64,000 bases of DNA, taken from contig NZ_JACVXB010000001.1 of NCBI RefSeq assembly GCF_014596945.1, forward strand, positions 124,001 through 188,000, written 5' to 3'. Below are positions 52,705 through 63,709 of the stretch, piece after piece; the stretch's first letter is position 1; every line of letters starts with the position of its first letter. The translations under genes and the position numbers were made by a program. The notes under the pieces are model-generated. The model was given only the letters and a program-made list of their open reading frames with translations. It was not told where the DNA came from and did not search any database. This stretch comes from Aestuariibaculum sediminum (GTDB lineage Bacteria; Bacteroidota; Bacteroidia; Flavobacteriales; Flavobacteriaceae).

Positions 52705-54774
52705 ATGAGGAGAATAATTACTTTAATTGTTTTTATATTATCATCTGCACTACTTGGTTATTCCCAAAACCAAGAGCTGGACAGTCTTTCTATACAATTA
52801 GCTTTCGAAACTCAAGATTCAATAAAAGTAGAAACCTCCTTAAAAATAATAAAATTACTGTACGAGAGTAAGGAATATAACAAAGCTATCAAATACATTA
52901 TTGAAAGTGAAAAACTTTCTAATAACATTACTTTCGAAAAAGGTATTGCTACTACTGCCTACTATAAATCTAAAATTTATGCCGACAAAGGTGATTATAT
53001 AAATGCTATTAATGGATTCAAAAAAGCGAAATCCATTTACCAAACCTTGAACGATACCACGGGTGTAGCCGTTGTAAATAATAGTATAGGTTTATTAGAA
53101 ATTAATCGTGGAAATTTTGCTGAAGGTTTGCAATATGCTTTGGCTGCTACCAGAGATTTAGAACAATTAAACCTTAAAAAGGAACTGGCACAAGCATATT
53201 GCAATCTGGCTGAAGCCTACCTTAATATTGGGGCTAGTGATTATGCTATTCAATTTAACTTAAAATCGTTAGATGTTCTTGAGCAGTTAAATGATCCTCT
53301 AAAAATATTAACAACCAAAATAAAACTTGCTGAGCTCTATTCGAAAAATAAAGAATACCGAAAATCAATTGAATTTTACGAGTCGGTATTAAATCAATCT
53401 TCTCCTAACAGCGACTCTATCAAAGGCATTATTTACCCTAAAATTGGTAGGGAGTATTTAAAGTTTAACGATTTCGACAAAGCAACAAAATACCTATTAG
53501 ATGGATTAAAACTTAACAGATCATCTAACGACAAAGCCGGTTTATTACTGGCTTTAAATGGTTTAGGGGCATTAAACATTCAACTAAAACAATTTAATCT
53601 TGCCGAACAGCAATTATACGAAGCTGGTAACTTAGCTAAAAGCACCGACAACAAGCAAGAACTTTTAACTTATTATAAATACATGAAGGTTCTTGATTCA
53701 ACTAAACGTAAATTCGACAAGGCGTTTGTTTGGCAACGTGAATATTACAATTTAAAAAACCAATTAAGTGCAGCAAACGCAACAAATACGGTTAAGCTTA
53801 AGCCATCGGACTTGGAATTCAATCCGAATTTCGACAAAACTGAACCAACTTTAGAACAAACGGAAGAAATCGTACACCCCACCCCATTAATGATTCAAAG
53901 CGACAATAAATTTAAAATTGTACTTTACGGATTATTAGCTGCATTAGCCATCGTTTCAACATTCCTTATTTTAATTTATATGAAACGAAACAGTAACATA
54001 AAATATACTCAGGAATTAGAAGAAAAAAACATAAAAATACAATTACAAAATGAGGCTTTTGCAGAACAAACCCAACATTTAGAAAATGTAAACAATGTAA
54101 AAGACAAACTATTCTCAATAATCTCTCACGATCTAAAAGACTCATTATCATCAATTAATGGCTTTATAAATTTACTTAGAGAAGGATCCTTATCAAGAGA
54201 AGAGTTCGATAATTTGGTACCCGAATTAAGCGAAAATGCTAATAATGCCTCACTACTGTTATTTAATTTACTAAACTGGTCTAAATCACAAATGCAATCG
54301 TTAGACCCGAAACCATCATTGTTCGATATTCAGGAGGTTTTCGAGGAAAAAGTTAAACTTATTGAACAACGCATGGAAAGTAAAGGCATAACCTTAGTCG
54401 ATCATTCGCTACGAGATTTTGCTTATGCCGATAAGAGTATGATTGAAATTGTTATTCAAAACTTATTAGCTAATGCCCTTAAATTTTGTAAAAATGGTGA
54501 CACCATAACTATTTCTAATCATATAAGTAATGGTAGTTGTATAATTAGTGTTGCCGATACAGGTATAGGCATTTCTGAAGAAAATATGTCCAAGTTATTT
54601 AAAAACAGTTCTTTCACAACACTTGGAACAAATAATGAAAAAGGTACCGGACTTGGGTTATCCATTTGTAAAGAACTAGTAGAACTTAATAACGGTAAAA
54701 TTTGGGTTGAAAGCACTGTTAATGTTGGAACTACTTTTTATGTACAATTACCAAAATCCAAACCTAACAATTAA
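52705..54774 (+). CDS. TPR-containing sensor histidine kinase (orphan)
   Basis: A 689-residue protein: signal peptide (1-20, ends LGYSQ), periplasmic TPR repeats to about residue 350, a membrane helix near 403-425 (VLYGLLAALAIVSTFLILIYM), a coiled linker, HisKA with phospho-acceptor His475 in IISHDLKDSLSSINGF, and HATPase_c with N box QNLLANALKFCKNG, DTGIGIS and GTGLGLSICKELV. It ends in a kinase with no receiver domain. No response regulator gene lies near. TPR sensors of this kind are widespread in Bacteroidota; the ligand is unknown. Confidence 0.93.
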   Translation: MRRIITLIVFILSSALLGYSQNQELDSLSIQLAFETQDSIKVETSLKIIKLLYESKEYNKAIKYIIESEKLSNNITFEKGIATTAYYKSKIYADKGDYINAINGFKKAKSIYQTLNDTTGVAVVNNSIGLLEINRGNFAEGLQYALAATRDLEQLNLKKELAQAYCNLAEAYLNIGASDYAIQFNLKSLDVLEQLNDPLKILTTKIKLAELYSKNKEYRKSIEFYESVLNQSSPNSDSIKGIIYPKIGREYLKFNDFDKATKYLLDGLKLNRSSNDKAGLLLALNGLGALNIQLKQFNLAEQQLYEAGNLAKSTDNKQELLTYYKYMKVLDSTKRKFDKAFVWQREYYNLKNQLSAANATNTVKLKPSDLEFNPNFDKTEPTLEQTEEIVHPTPLMIQSDNKFKIVLYGLLAALAIVSTFLILIYMKRNSNIKYTQELEEKNIKIQLQNEAFAEQTQHLENVNNVKDKLFSIISHDLKDSLSSINGFINLLREGSLSREEFDNLVPELSENANNASLLLFNLLNWSKSQMQSLDPKPSLFDIQEVFEEKVKLIEQRMESKGITLVDHSLRDFAYADKSMIEIVIQNLLANALKFCKNGDTITISNHISNGSCIISVADTGIGISEENMSKLFKNSSFTTLGTNNEKGTGLGLSICKELVELNNGKIWVESTVNVGTTFYVQLPKSKPNN

Positions 54775-54886
54775 TGTTTTTCCTAAGTTAAAAGGCCTTC
54801 CTTTACTAAGATAAACTTATAATACTTCTGCCATAAACCTTCAATTTATACTAACATTTTTAGAAGCAACCTAACATTATTATTTA

Positions 54887-55822
54887 CTAGGCCTTCGGTA
54901 GAAAAATTTCAGCCATCATACAGCGAGCACTTCCGCCACCACAAGCTTCAATAGTATCTAATGAACTGGAGAGTATCTTAGTATGTTTTTCTAATTTAGT
55001 AATTTGCTGTTCGGTTAACACATGATGAGCTGCAGCACTCATAATTAAATACCGTTCATCATTCGATCCTTTTACCTGCAACATATTGCCTGCAAAACTA
55101 TTAACCTGTGCTTCGGTAATATCAATGACTTCCTTTCCGTCATTTTTTAAATGCGTTAATAGGTTTTTACGTTCCTTTTTATCATCTATACTGCTTAAAC
55201 AAACTACAGCAAAAGTTTCTCCTATACACATCATAACGTTTGTATGATAAATAGGTTTTCTTTCTCCGTTTACCGTTTGGTTGGCTGTAAATAAAACAGG
55301 GAAATATTCGAAATCTTCGCAAAACTCAATAAACAAATCTTCATCGGCACGTGGCGATAAAGCACAATAAGCTTTTCTATTAACACGATCAAGAATTAAG
55401 CTTCCTGTGCCTTCCAGAAAAACACCTTCAAGTTCTGCTTCGGTGTAATCTATCACATCATTTATAACAAAACCAGCTTCTTCAACCGCTTCTAAAACTT
55501 CTTCTCGACGTTCTAAGCGCCTGTTTTCGGCAAACATTGGGTACAAGGCGATAGTTCCCTTTTCATGAAATGACACCCAATTATTTGGAAAAATAGAATC
55601 TGGAGTATCATTAGTATTTGTATCATTCACCACGATTACCTGCAAACCAATACTTCGTAATTTTTCGACATAGGCATCAAATTCGAGCTGCGCTTTGGCA
55701 TTCAATGTTCCAGGCAACATATTATCAATTACTTTTTGATAATAGTTATTCACAGCCGTTTGCTCATTCATCCTAAAATTAATTGGACGAATCATTAATA
55801 TAGTATTCGTGGTTTGTTGCAT
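54887..55822 (-). CDS. ctlX: Citrulline utilization hydrolase CtlX-type (pentein fold)
   Basis: Start at 55822 (MQQTTNTILMIRPINFRMNEQ), 311 residues; a start 63 bases upstream adds a non-family extension. Arginine-deiminase-related. The carboxylate region is VFLEGTGSLILDR, the histidine is in YHTNVMMCIGETFAV, and the catalytic cysteine is in EACGGGSARCMMAEIFLP. Family members hydrolyse citrulline-like guanidino/ureido compounds. A -7-like element precedes it. A second pentein enzyme is two genes away. Confidence 0.88.
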   Translation of the reverse strand: MQQTTNTILMIRPINFRMNEQTAVNNYYQKVIDNMLPGTLNAKAQLEFDAYVEKLRSIGLQVIVVNDTNTNDTPDSIFPNNWVSFHEKGTIALYPMFAENRRLERREEVLEAVEEAGFVINDVIDYTEAELEGVFLEGTGSLILDRVNRKAYCALSPRADEDLFIEFCEDFEYFPVLFTANQTVNGERKPIYHTNVMMCIGETFAVVCLSSIDDKKERKNLLTHLKNDGKEVIDITEAQVNSFAGNMLQVKGSNDERYLIMSAAAHHVLTEQQITKLEKHTKILSSSLDTIEACGGGSARCMMAEIFLPKA

Positions 55823-55839
55823 AAAAATTAGTTTAGCTA

Positions 55840-55847
55840 CAAAAGTA
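55840..55847 (-). promoter_or_regulatory. Candidate -7 element of ctlX
   Basis: Minus-strand octamer TACTTTTG, exact TAnnTTTG, 17 bases before the start. A TTG 15 bases upstream is closer than the standard spacing. Confidence 0.5.
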
Positions 55848-55973
55848 TAATTATTTACAGTACAAAACAGTATTGAGATTAGCATTTAACAAAGCGTATT
55901 CTTAAATTTAAGAATAAAAACAAGTAACTTCGCCATTATATCAGACACCATAAAAAACACGAGTAAAAATACT

Positions 55974-56852
55974 ATGAGTACGGAGCAAACGGCCATAAAA
56001 ACAGCCTATTTCAGCATTATTGGCAATACATTGTTAGCGCTTATAAAAGGACTGGCTGGATTATTTGGTAACTCCTACGCTTTAATTGCGGATGCCATAG
56101 AATCGACTGCCGATATTTTCTCATCTGCCTTAGTTTTTCTCGGGTTGAAATACGCTAAAAAACCTGCCGATGACAATCATCCTTACGGCCACGGAAAAAT
56201 CGAACCCCTAATAACATTTATTGTTGTGGCTTTTTTAGTGACTTCGGCAACCGTTATTGCCTACGAAAGCATAGAACATATTCAAACGCCTCATAAAACC
56301 CCTAAACCCTGGACTTTAGTTGTTTTAGGCTGTATTATTTTATGGAAAGAAGTATCCTTTCAAATTGTATTAAAAAAAAGTAAAGAAACACATAGTTCAT
56401 CATTAAAAGCTGATGCTTGGCATCACCGCAGTGACGCTATAACTTCGGTAATGGCTTTTATTGGTATTTCCATTGCACTTATTTTTGGCGAAGGCTACGA
56501 AACAGCCGATGATTGGGCAGCGCTGTTAGCCTCGATATTTATTTTGTACAACAGCTATTTAATTTTTCGTCCTGCCTTAGGCGAGATTATGGATGAACAT
56601 CTTTACGACGATTTAATTTTAGAAATTCGAGAAAAATCTATTGAAGTGCCTGGCATATTAGGAACTGAAAAATGTTATATCAGAAAATCGGGAATGCGCT
56701 ATCATGTAGATTTACATGCCATTGTAGACAGTAACATTACCGTTAAAAAAGGACATGATTTATCGCATAAACTTAAAGACTATCTACACAGCGAAATTCT
56801 CAATTTAGGCAACATTTCAATTCATATTGAACCTAATGATTGTAGTTTATAG
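55974..56852 (+). CDS. Cation diffusion facilitator transporter
   Basis: A 292-residue protein with six membrane helices and a C-terminal cytoplasmic domain. The two CDF metal sites are visible: DAIESTADIFSS in helix 2 and HHRSDAITS in helix 5; HPYGHGKIEPL follows helix 2. Efflux of Zn2+, Fe2+ or another divalent cation by proton exchange is expected. It lies between the two pentein enzyme genes and its stop is 15 bases from the convergent one. Confidence 0.94.
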   Translation: MSTEQTAIKTAYFSIIGNTLLALIKGLAGLFGNSYALIADAIESTADIFSSALVFLGLKYAKKPADDNHPYGHGKIEPLITFIVVAFLVTSATVIAYESIEHIQTPHKTPKPWTLVVLGCIILWKEVSFQIVLKKSKETHSSSLKADAWHHRSDAITSVMAFIGISIALIFGEGYETADDWAALLASIFILYNSYLIFRPALGEIMDEHLYDDLILEIREKSIEVPGILGTEKCYIRKSGMRYHVDLHAIVDSNITVKKGHDLSHKLKDYLHSEILNLGNISIHIEPNDCSL

Positions 56853-56867
56853 ATAATTGTAACTCTT

Positions 56868-57782
56868 TTATTCCCTAATTAAGGGCATCGTTGAACAGCG
56901 CAGTAACCCTTCTTGCTTAGCGATTTCTGCATAAGGCACCTCTTCAACCGTGAAGCCCTCCTTTCGCAACCAATCGTTTAACCGTGTAAAGTTTTGTTCT
57001 GAAATTATAACCTCTTCAGAAATTGAAAATACGTTACTGTACATATTGTACATTTCATCTTTTGTAATTTCGAATATATTGTCTTCTCCAAAAAAATCAA
57101 CTAGCCATTGGTATTCTCGTTCAATTAAGAACCCGTTTTTATGCAAAATAGCCTTTCCTTTACCTAGCGGTTGAAAGCAACAGTCGAGATGTAATGCGTT
57201 TTCTTTTGCATTAGTATTCGATTTTCTAAGTTCGAATGACTTCACTGTTTTTTCGGGAAACAATTCTTGTAAAGCAATTACAGCATCCATATTCGTACGT
57301 GCCGTAATTAAATCGGGATAATCATCTCCTGAATACGTTCCAACAAAAATATAATCGTCCCATGGCATCACGTCGCCTCCCTCCACATGACACTCGGGCG
57401 GAAGAATAATTTGATTTTCTGGTTCGACCTGATCCCAGACATATTTTATAGCCTCTATTTCTGCTTCCCGATTTGGCAAAATGTTGGCACGAATAATTTT
57501 ATCTTCAACTACAAAAGCTATATCTCTAGAAAAAATTTGATTACAATCTTTTATAACCTCAGGACGATACACCTTTACTCCATACTTTTCAAACACCGTG
57601 GCCACTGCTTCCATTTCCTGAATCATATCTTCTTCAATCGGATAAGTGCCCGCCAATACATGCTCAATACTTTTAGGATCATAACAATCCTGAACCTTTG
57701 GTGTAGGTCCATTGCTTTTCGCCGTTCCTAAAACAACAGCTTTAAGCTTAGATATTTCGTTTTTAATATTTAGTTTTAGCAT
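56868..57782 (-). CDS. Amidinotransferase/arginine deiminase-family enzyme
   Basis: Start at 57782 (MLKLNIKNEISKLKAVVLG), 304 residues. A pentein-fold enzyme with active-site segments HVEGGDVMPWDDYIFVG (carboxylate), ALHLDCCFQPLG (His) and the terminal GLLRCSTMPLI (Cys). By sequence it is closest in style to glycine/arginine amidinotransferases and DDAH-like enzymes. Substrate (arginine, methylarginine, citrulline) is uncertain. It is transcribed with no close operon partner; the gltA terminator lies just upstream. Confidence 0.88.
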   Translation of the reverse strand: MLKLNIKNEISKLKAVVLGTAKSNGPTPKVQDCYDPKSIEHVLAGTYPIEEDMIQEMEAVATVFEKYGVKVYRPEVIKDCNQIFSRDIAFVVEDKIIRANILPNREAEIEAIKYVWDQVEPENQIILPPECHVEGGDVMPWDDYIFVGTYSGDDYPDLITARTNMDAVIALQELFPEKTVKSFELRKSNTNAKENALHLDCCFQPLGKGKAILHKNGFLIEREYQWLVDFFGEDNIFEITKDEMYNMYSNVFSISEEVIISEQNFTRLNDWLRKEGFTVEEVPYAEIAKQEGLLRCSTMPLIRE

Positions 57783-57797
57783 GTTGTAAATATAAAA

Positions 57798-57826
57798 AAG
57801 CTTCATAAGTAAATCTCATGAAGCTT
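57798..57826 (-). terminator. Terminator of gltA
   Basis: AAGCTTCAT (57798-57806) pairs with ATGAAGCTT (57818-57826) with an 11-base loop; on the minus strand six T residues follow. It is 30 bases past the gltA stop. Confidence 0.85.
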
Positions 57827-57855
57827 CTTCTTTTTATTCACTAATATTTTAAATA

Positions 57856-59142
57856 TTATCTTTCGTCTATTGAAACAAATTTTCTCTCAGTCGCACCTGT
57901 ATACACTTGTCTTGGGCGGCCTATTGGTTCTTTGCGTAAACGCATTTCTCTCCACTGCGCAATCCAACCAGGTAAACGTCCTAAAGCAAACATTACCGTA
58001 AACATATCGGTAGGTATTCCCATAGCACGATAAATAATTCCCGAGTAGAAATCTACGTTTGGATATAATTTTCTGTCTACGAAATATGAATCTTCAAGTG
58101 CTTCTTTTTCCAGACCTTTAGCGATATCTAAAATCGGATCTTCAACACCTAAATCACCAAGAACGTCATCTGCAGCCTTTTTAATAATTCTTGCTCTAGG
58201 ATCGAAGTTTTTGTATACACGGTGTCCGAAGCCCATTAATCGGAAAGGATCGTTTTTATCTTTTGCCTTAGCCATGTACTTTTTAGTATCACCTCCATCG
58301 GCTTTAATACCTTCAAGCATTTCTAAAACAGCTTGGTTAGCTCCACCATGCAGTGGTCCCCATAACGCCGAAATACCAGCTGAAAGTGATGCAAAAAGTC
58401 CAGCATGCGACGAACCTACAATTCGTACTGTAGAAGTAGAACAGTTTTGTTCGTGATCAGCATGTAAGATTAATAATTTATCTAAAGCATCTACTAAAAT
58501 TCTATTTTGCGTGTATTCTCCATTTGGTTTCTTGAACATCATTTTCAAGATGTTTTCTACATAACCTAATGAATTATCGCCGTAATCTAAAGGCATCCCT
58601 TCTTTTTTACGGAAAGTCCAAGCTACTAATACAGGAAATTTACCAAGAATTTTAACAACAGATTTATACATATCCTCTTCAGAATCTACATTTACCGAAG
58701 AAGGATTAAACGCCGTTAAAGCACTCGTTAAAGAAGCAATCACCCCCATTGGATGTGCCGACTTAGGAAACGCATCTAAAATTTTCTTTACGTCTTCGTC
58801 TACAACCGCCTGTGCTTTGATATCATTATGAAATTTCTCACTTTGCTCTTTGGTTGGTAACTCTCCAAAAATTAAAAGATAAGCAACTTCTAAAAAATCG
58901 GCTTTTGCCGCTAACTCTTCAATACTGTAACCTCTGTACCTTAAAATACCTTGCTCTCCATCTAAAAAAGTAATTGCACTTTCGCAAGACCCTGTATTCT
59001 TATATCCGGGATCTATAGTTATTACTCCTTTTGTTGCTGCCCTTAATTTTGTAATATCTATCGCAACTTCTTTCTCTGTTCCTTCAACTAAAGGAAATTC
59101 ATGTTTCTCACCGTTTATTTCAATGGTAGCAGTATCAGCCAT
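57856..59142 (-). CDS. gltA: Citrate synthase
   Basis: A 428-residue type II citrate synthase. N-terminal ATIEINGEKHEFPLVEGTE, then ITFLDGEQGILRYRGYSIEELA, the catalytic His region LHADHEQNCSTSTVRIVGSSHAG, the second His in LMGFGHRVYKNFDPRA, and a catalytic Asp region YPNVDFYSGI; it also keeps WIAQWREM near the C-terminus. It condenses oxaloacetate and acetyl-CoA in the TCA cycle. A hairpin separates it from eno. Confidence 0.98.
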   Translation of the reverse strand: MADTATIEINGEKHEFPLVEGTEKEVAIDITKLRAATKGVITIDPGYKNTGSCESAITFLDGEQGILRYRGYSIEELAAKADFLEVAYLLIFGELPTKEQSEKFHNDIKAQAVVDEDVKKILDAFPKSAHPMGVIASLTSALTAFNPSSVNVDSEEDMYKSVVKILGKFPVLVAWTFRKKEGMPLDYGDNSLGYVENILKMMFKKPNGEYTQNRILVDALDKLLILHADHEQNCSTSTVRIVGSSHAGLFASLSAGISALWGPLHGGANQAVLEMLEGIKADGGDTKKYMAKAKDKNDPFRLMGFGHRVYKNFDPRARIIKKAADDVLGDLGVEDPILDIAKGLEKEALEDSYFVDRKLYPNVDFYSGIIYRAMGIPTDMFTVMFALGRLPGWIAQWREMRLRKEPIGRPRQVYTGATERKFVSIDER

Positions 59143-59267
59143 AAGTTTTTAATGATTGTTAATTTAATTTTATCGGATCGCTAATTTAAGAAATTCCTGT
59201 ATACTTATGAAGTAGAACAAACTAAAGATTTCATCAATTAACATATTGTTTAGAATCTAAGTATAAA

Positions 59268-59299
59268 AAAAGGCGATTATTAAAAAATAATCGCCTTTT
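59268..59299 (-). terminator. Terminator of eno
   Basis: AAAAGGCGATTATT (59268-59281) and AATAATCGCCTTTT (59286-59299) pair perfectly around an AAAA loop. On the minus strand a T-run follows. It is 78 bases past the eno stop and upstream of gltA. Confidence 0.9.
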
Positions 59300-59377
59300 A
59301 TTGAAAATTCAATGACTTTTTATAACGTTATTTAAATCTCAATGTAATCGAATACAATAAAGATATAACTAGTCTAT

Positions 59378-60673
<1,296 letters not shown>

Positions 60674-60697
60674 TTATTTTTTAATCTTTTATTTATT

Positions 60698-60705
60698 CAA
60701 ATTTA
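60698..60705 (-). promoter_or_regulatory. -7 element of eno
   Basis: Minus-strand octamer TAAATTTG, exact TAnnTTTG, 30 bases upstream of the eno start. No TTG at -33 spacing. Confidence 0.5.
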
Positions 60706-60779
60706 CGTTTAAATCTTATTTCTTGTAAGATGTTTTTCAAGAAATATTCATATTATAGGCTACAACGTTTTAGTAAAGA

Positions 60780-60815
60780 AAATCCTCAAAAAATCATATT
60801 GTTTTTTGAGGATTT
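60780..60815 (-). terminator. Hairpin after carA
   Basis: AAATCCTCAAAAAA (60780-60793) pairs with TTTTTTGAGGATTT (60802-60815) around an 8-base loop, just past the carA stop codon. The T-run on the minus strand is short. Confidence 0.75.
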
Positions 60816-60819
60816 CATA

Positions 60820-61926
60820 CTACTTATTTTTTATGTTTTCTATAAACTGATCGAAAAGGTAAGAGGAGTCATGCGGTCCAGGACTTGCCTCAGGGTGGTA
60901 TTGTACCGAAAAAACATTTTTGCTTTTCATCTTAATACCTGCCACCGTATCGTCATTTAAATGTACATGCGTAATTTCGATATCCGAATGTGCTTCAGTT
61001 TCTTCTCTATTGATCGCAAAACCATGGTTTTGAGAAGTAATTTCACCTTTACCTGTTACCATATTTTTAACAGGGTGATTTATCCCTCTATGCCCATTAT
61101 GCATTTTATAGGTAGAAACCCCATTTGCTAATGCAATGACTTGATGCCCTAAACAAATACCGAATAATGGTAAATTTCTTTTTATAATCTCTTTGGCTAC
61201 CTCCTGCGCTTCTACTAATGGCTCCGGATCTCCAGGTCCATTAGACAAGAAATACCCGTCAGGATTAAACGCTTCTAAATCTTCAAATTTAGAGTTATAA
61301 GGGAATACTTTTATATACGCATCGCGTTTTGCTAAGTTTCTTAGGATATTAGTTTTAATTCCAATATCTAAAGCTGCTATTTTGTACGTTGCGTTTTCAT
61401 TACCAAAATAATAAGGTTCTTTGGTCGACACTTTTGATGCTAACTCTAAACCTTCCATGTTTGGGACTTGAGCTAATTGCTGTTTTAAACCTTCAATATT
61501 ATCTACTTCGGTTGAAATAACAGCATTCATAGCCCCATTGTCTCTAATATAGCTTACTAAAGCTCTGGTATCAACATCGGAAATAGCTAGTAAATTATTC
61601 TTATCTAAAAACTCCTCTAAAGAACTATCTGCAGCTTCACGAGAGAATTCATAGCTAAAGTTTTTAACTACTAACCCAGCAATTTTAACTGAGTTTGATT
61701 CTACTTCTTCTGCGTTTGTTCCGTAGTTACCAATGTGAGCATTGGTAGTCACCATAATTTGTCCGAAATAAGAAGGATCTGTAAAAATCTCTTGGTAACC
61801 AGTCATACCTGTATTAAAGCATACCTCACCAAATGCAGTACCTTGTTTATTTCCTACTGCCTTACCATAAAAAATGGTACCATCTGCTAAAAGAATGATG
61901 GCTTTTTGTCTTTTTTGATATTTCAT
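60820..61926 (-). CDS. carA: Carbamoyl-phosphate synthase small subunit
   Basis: A 368-residue protein. The N-terminal CarA domain (LLADGTIFYGKAVGNKQGTAFGEV, FNTGMTGYQEIFTDPSYFGQI) is followed by the class I glutamine amidotransferase with catalytic Cys in PLFGICLGHQVIAL and the His/Glu pair in SVQYHPEASPGP. It supplies ammonia for carbamoyl phosphate in arginine and pyrimidine synthesis. The carB partner is not in the window. Separated from rplQ by a terminator. Confidence 0.97.
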   Translation of the reverse strand: MKYQKRQKAIILLADGTIFYGKAVGNKQGTAFGEVCFNTGMTGYQEIFTDPSYFGQIMVTTNAHIGNYGTNAEEVESNSVKIAGLVVKNFSYEFSREAADSSLEEFLDKNNLLAISDVDTRALVSYIRDNGAMNAVISTEVDNIEGLKQQLAQVPNMEGLELASKVSTKEPYYFGNENATYKIAALDIGIKTNILRNLAKRDAYIKVFPYNSKFEDLEAFNPDGYFLSNGPGDPEPLVEAQEVAKEIIKRNLPLFGICLGHQVIALANGVSTYKMHNGHRGINHPVKNMVTGKGEITSQNHGFAINREETEAHSDIEITHVHLNDDTVAGIKMKSKNVFSVQYHPEASPGPHDSSYLFDQFIENIKNK

Positions 61927-61962
61927 GTTTCGCTAAAAAAGTTTTGCAAAATTGCGCAAAAA

Positions 61963-61991
61963 AAAGGATAAACTAAAATAGTTTATCCTTT
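61963..61991 (-). terminator. Terminator of the rpsD-rpoA-rplQ operon
   Basis: AAAGGATAAACTA (61963-61975) pairs perfectly with TAGTTTATCCTTT (61979-61991); loop AAA. On the minus strand eight T residues follow. It is 24 bases past the rplQ stop and separates the ribosomal operon from carA. Confidence 0.92.
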
Positions 61992-62015
61992 AATATGTAA
62001 AAATGTGTTTAACAT

Positions 62016-62489
62016 TTATTCTTCTTCGTTTGAAGCTTTAGTTTCAACGGCCGGAGCAGCTGCTGGTTTAGAACCACCTCTTCTACTTCTACGTGTTGTC
62101 TTTTTCTCTGGTTTACCTGCTTTGTAAATTTCATTATAATCTACTAGCTCGATCATTGCCATATCAGCGTTATCACCTAAACGATTACCAAGTTTTATAA
62201 TTCTTGTATAACCTCCTGGTCTGTCTGCTATCTTAGCAGCAACGTCTCTGAATAATTCGGTTACCGCTTCTTTTTGTCTTAAACGAGACATAACTATACG
62301 TCTGTTGTGAGTTGTGTCTTCTTTAGACTTAGTAATTAACGGCTCTACAAATTGTTTTAAAGCTTTAGCTTTAGCAACAGTAGTGTTAATACGCTTGTGC
62401 TCGATTAAAGAACAAGCCATATTGGCTAACATTGCTTTTCTATGAGCGGTTTTTCTACCTAAGTGATTTACTTTTTTTCCGTGTCTCAT
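62016..62489 (-). CDS. rplQ: 50S ribosomal protein L17
   Basis: A 157-residue protein whose core (about 1-118) is L17: [70 protein letters not shown]. The last ~35 residues are an extra low-complexity tail ([21 protein letters not shown] then an acidic end), as in other Bacteroidota. It binds the 23S rRNA at the exit-tunnel side. In the same transcription unit as rpoA. Confidence 0.97.
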   Translation of the reverse strand: MRHGKKVNHLGRKTAHRKAMLANMACSLIEHKRINTTVAKAKALKQFVEPLITKSKEDTTHNRRIVMSRLRQKEAVTELFRDVAAKIADRPGGYTRIIKLGNRLGDNADMAMIELVDYNEIYKAGKPEKKTTRRSRRGGSKPAAAPAVETKASNEEE

Positions 62490-62570
62490 GACATTTTTGT
62501 TATCATCATCTTGCTACTATACCTTTATTGGGAGCAAATTATGATGGGTTAATAAATTTACAGTTTAAGA

Positions 62571-62602
62571 TTTACGAATAACAACTAAATGTTATTCGTA
62601 AA
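62571..62602 (-). promoter_or_regulatory. Intercistronic hairpin between rpoA and rplQ
   Basis: TTTACGAATAACA (62571-62583) pairs perfectly with TGTTATTCGTAAA (62590-62602) with a 6-base loop. It starts 13 bases past the rpoA stop, in the gap before rplQ. No T-run follows, so RNA stability or processing is more likely than termination. Confidence 0.7.
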
Positions 62603-62614
62603 CCTACAACCATA

Positions 62615-63607
62615 CTAGTCTTTATCTAATTTATATTTACTTAAATCCATTCCGAAGTTTAACCCTTTAACACTTACAAGCTCTTCAAGCTCTGTTAAAG
62701 ACTTCTTACCGAAGTTTCTGAATTTCATTAAGTCATTTTTGTTAAATGATACTAAGTCACCTAAAGTATCAACTTCTGCTGCTTTTAAACAGTTAAGCGC
62801 ACGTACCGATAAATCCATATCGATTAACTTAGTTTTAAGTAACTGTCTCATGTGTAATGATTCCTCATCATATGTTTCAGTTTGTGCAATTTCATCAGCT
62901 TCTAAAGTGATACGCTCATCAGAGAATAACATGAAGTGGTGAATTAACGTTTTAGCGGCCTCTGTTAATGCATCTTGAGGTGTAATCGAACCGTCTGTGA
63001 TGATTTCAAAAACTAATTTTTCGTAGTCAGTTTTTTGTTCTACACGATAGTTCTCAATACTATACTTAACATTTTTTATAGGCGTGTAAATTGAATCTGT
63101 AAAGATAGTACCTATTGGTGCAGCAGCCTTTTTATTTTCTTCTGCAGGCACATAACCTCTACCTTTTTCAATCGTGATTTCCATGTTAAAGTTAACTTTT
63201 GGATCTAAGTTACAGATAACTAATTCTGTATTCAACACTTGGAATCCTGAGATAAACTTTTGGAAATCGCCAGCAGTAATTTGCTCTTGACCTGAAATTG
63301 AAATAGATACAGACTCATTGTCGATATCTTCAATTTGTCTTTTGAAACGAACTTGCTTTAAGTTTAAGATGATTTCTGTAACATCTTCTACCACTCCAGC
63401 AATCGTTGAAAACTCATGATCTACACCTTCGATTCTTACAGAAGTAATTGCAAAACCTTCTAATGAAGACAAGAGTACTCTTCTTAATGCGTTACCAACT
63501 GTTAAACCGTATCCAGGTTCTAAAGGACGAAATTCGAATTTCCCTTCAAAATCTGTAGAATCAATCATGATTACTTTGTCGGGCTTCTGAAAATTAAATA
63601 CTGCCAT
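62615..63607 (-). CDS. rpoA: DNA-directed RNA polymerase subunit alpha
   Basis: A 330-residue protein. The N-terminal domain has [46 protein letters not shown], and the C-terminal domain has [22 protein letters not shown] and [23 protein letters not shown]. It dimerises to nucleate core RNA polymerase assembly and its C-terminal domain contacts upstream DNA and activators. In the usual place between rpsD and rplQ. Confidence 0.98.
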   Translation of the reverse strand: MAVFNFQKPDKVIMIDSTDFEGKFEFRPLEPGYGLTVGNALRRVLLSSLEGFAITSVRIEGVDHEFSTIAGVVEDVTEIILNLKQVRFKRQIEDIDNESVSISISGQEQITAGDFQKFISGFQVLNTELVICNLDPKVNFNMEITIEKGRGYVPAEENKKAAAPIGTIFTDSIYTPIKNVKYSIENYRVEQKTDYEKLVFEIITDGSITPQDALTEAAKTLIHHFMLFSDERITLEADEIAQTETYDEESLHMRQLLKTKLIDMDLSVRALNCLKAAEVDTLGDLVSFNKNDLMKFRNFGKKSLTELEELVSVKGLNFGMDLSKYKLDKD

Positions 63608-63709
63608 GTTTTTTTTCTTCGTTTTAATTGTTATTTGGTTGCGCGGTTTATAAGTTTGAAGAAGTACGAATAAACCCTTTGGCCAAATACCAATATTGTT
63701 AATAAATTA

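Noticed and set aside
57387-57731. A 114-residue + strand frame inside the amidinotransferase gene
   Set aside because: Shadow of the conserved enzyme on the other strand.
63678-63687. TTTGGCCAAA palindrome between rpsD and rpoA
   Set aside because: A 10-base palindrome without loop or partner; not enough to call a site.
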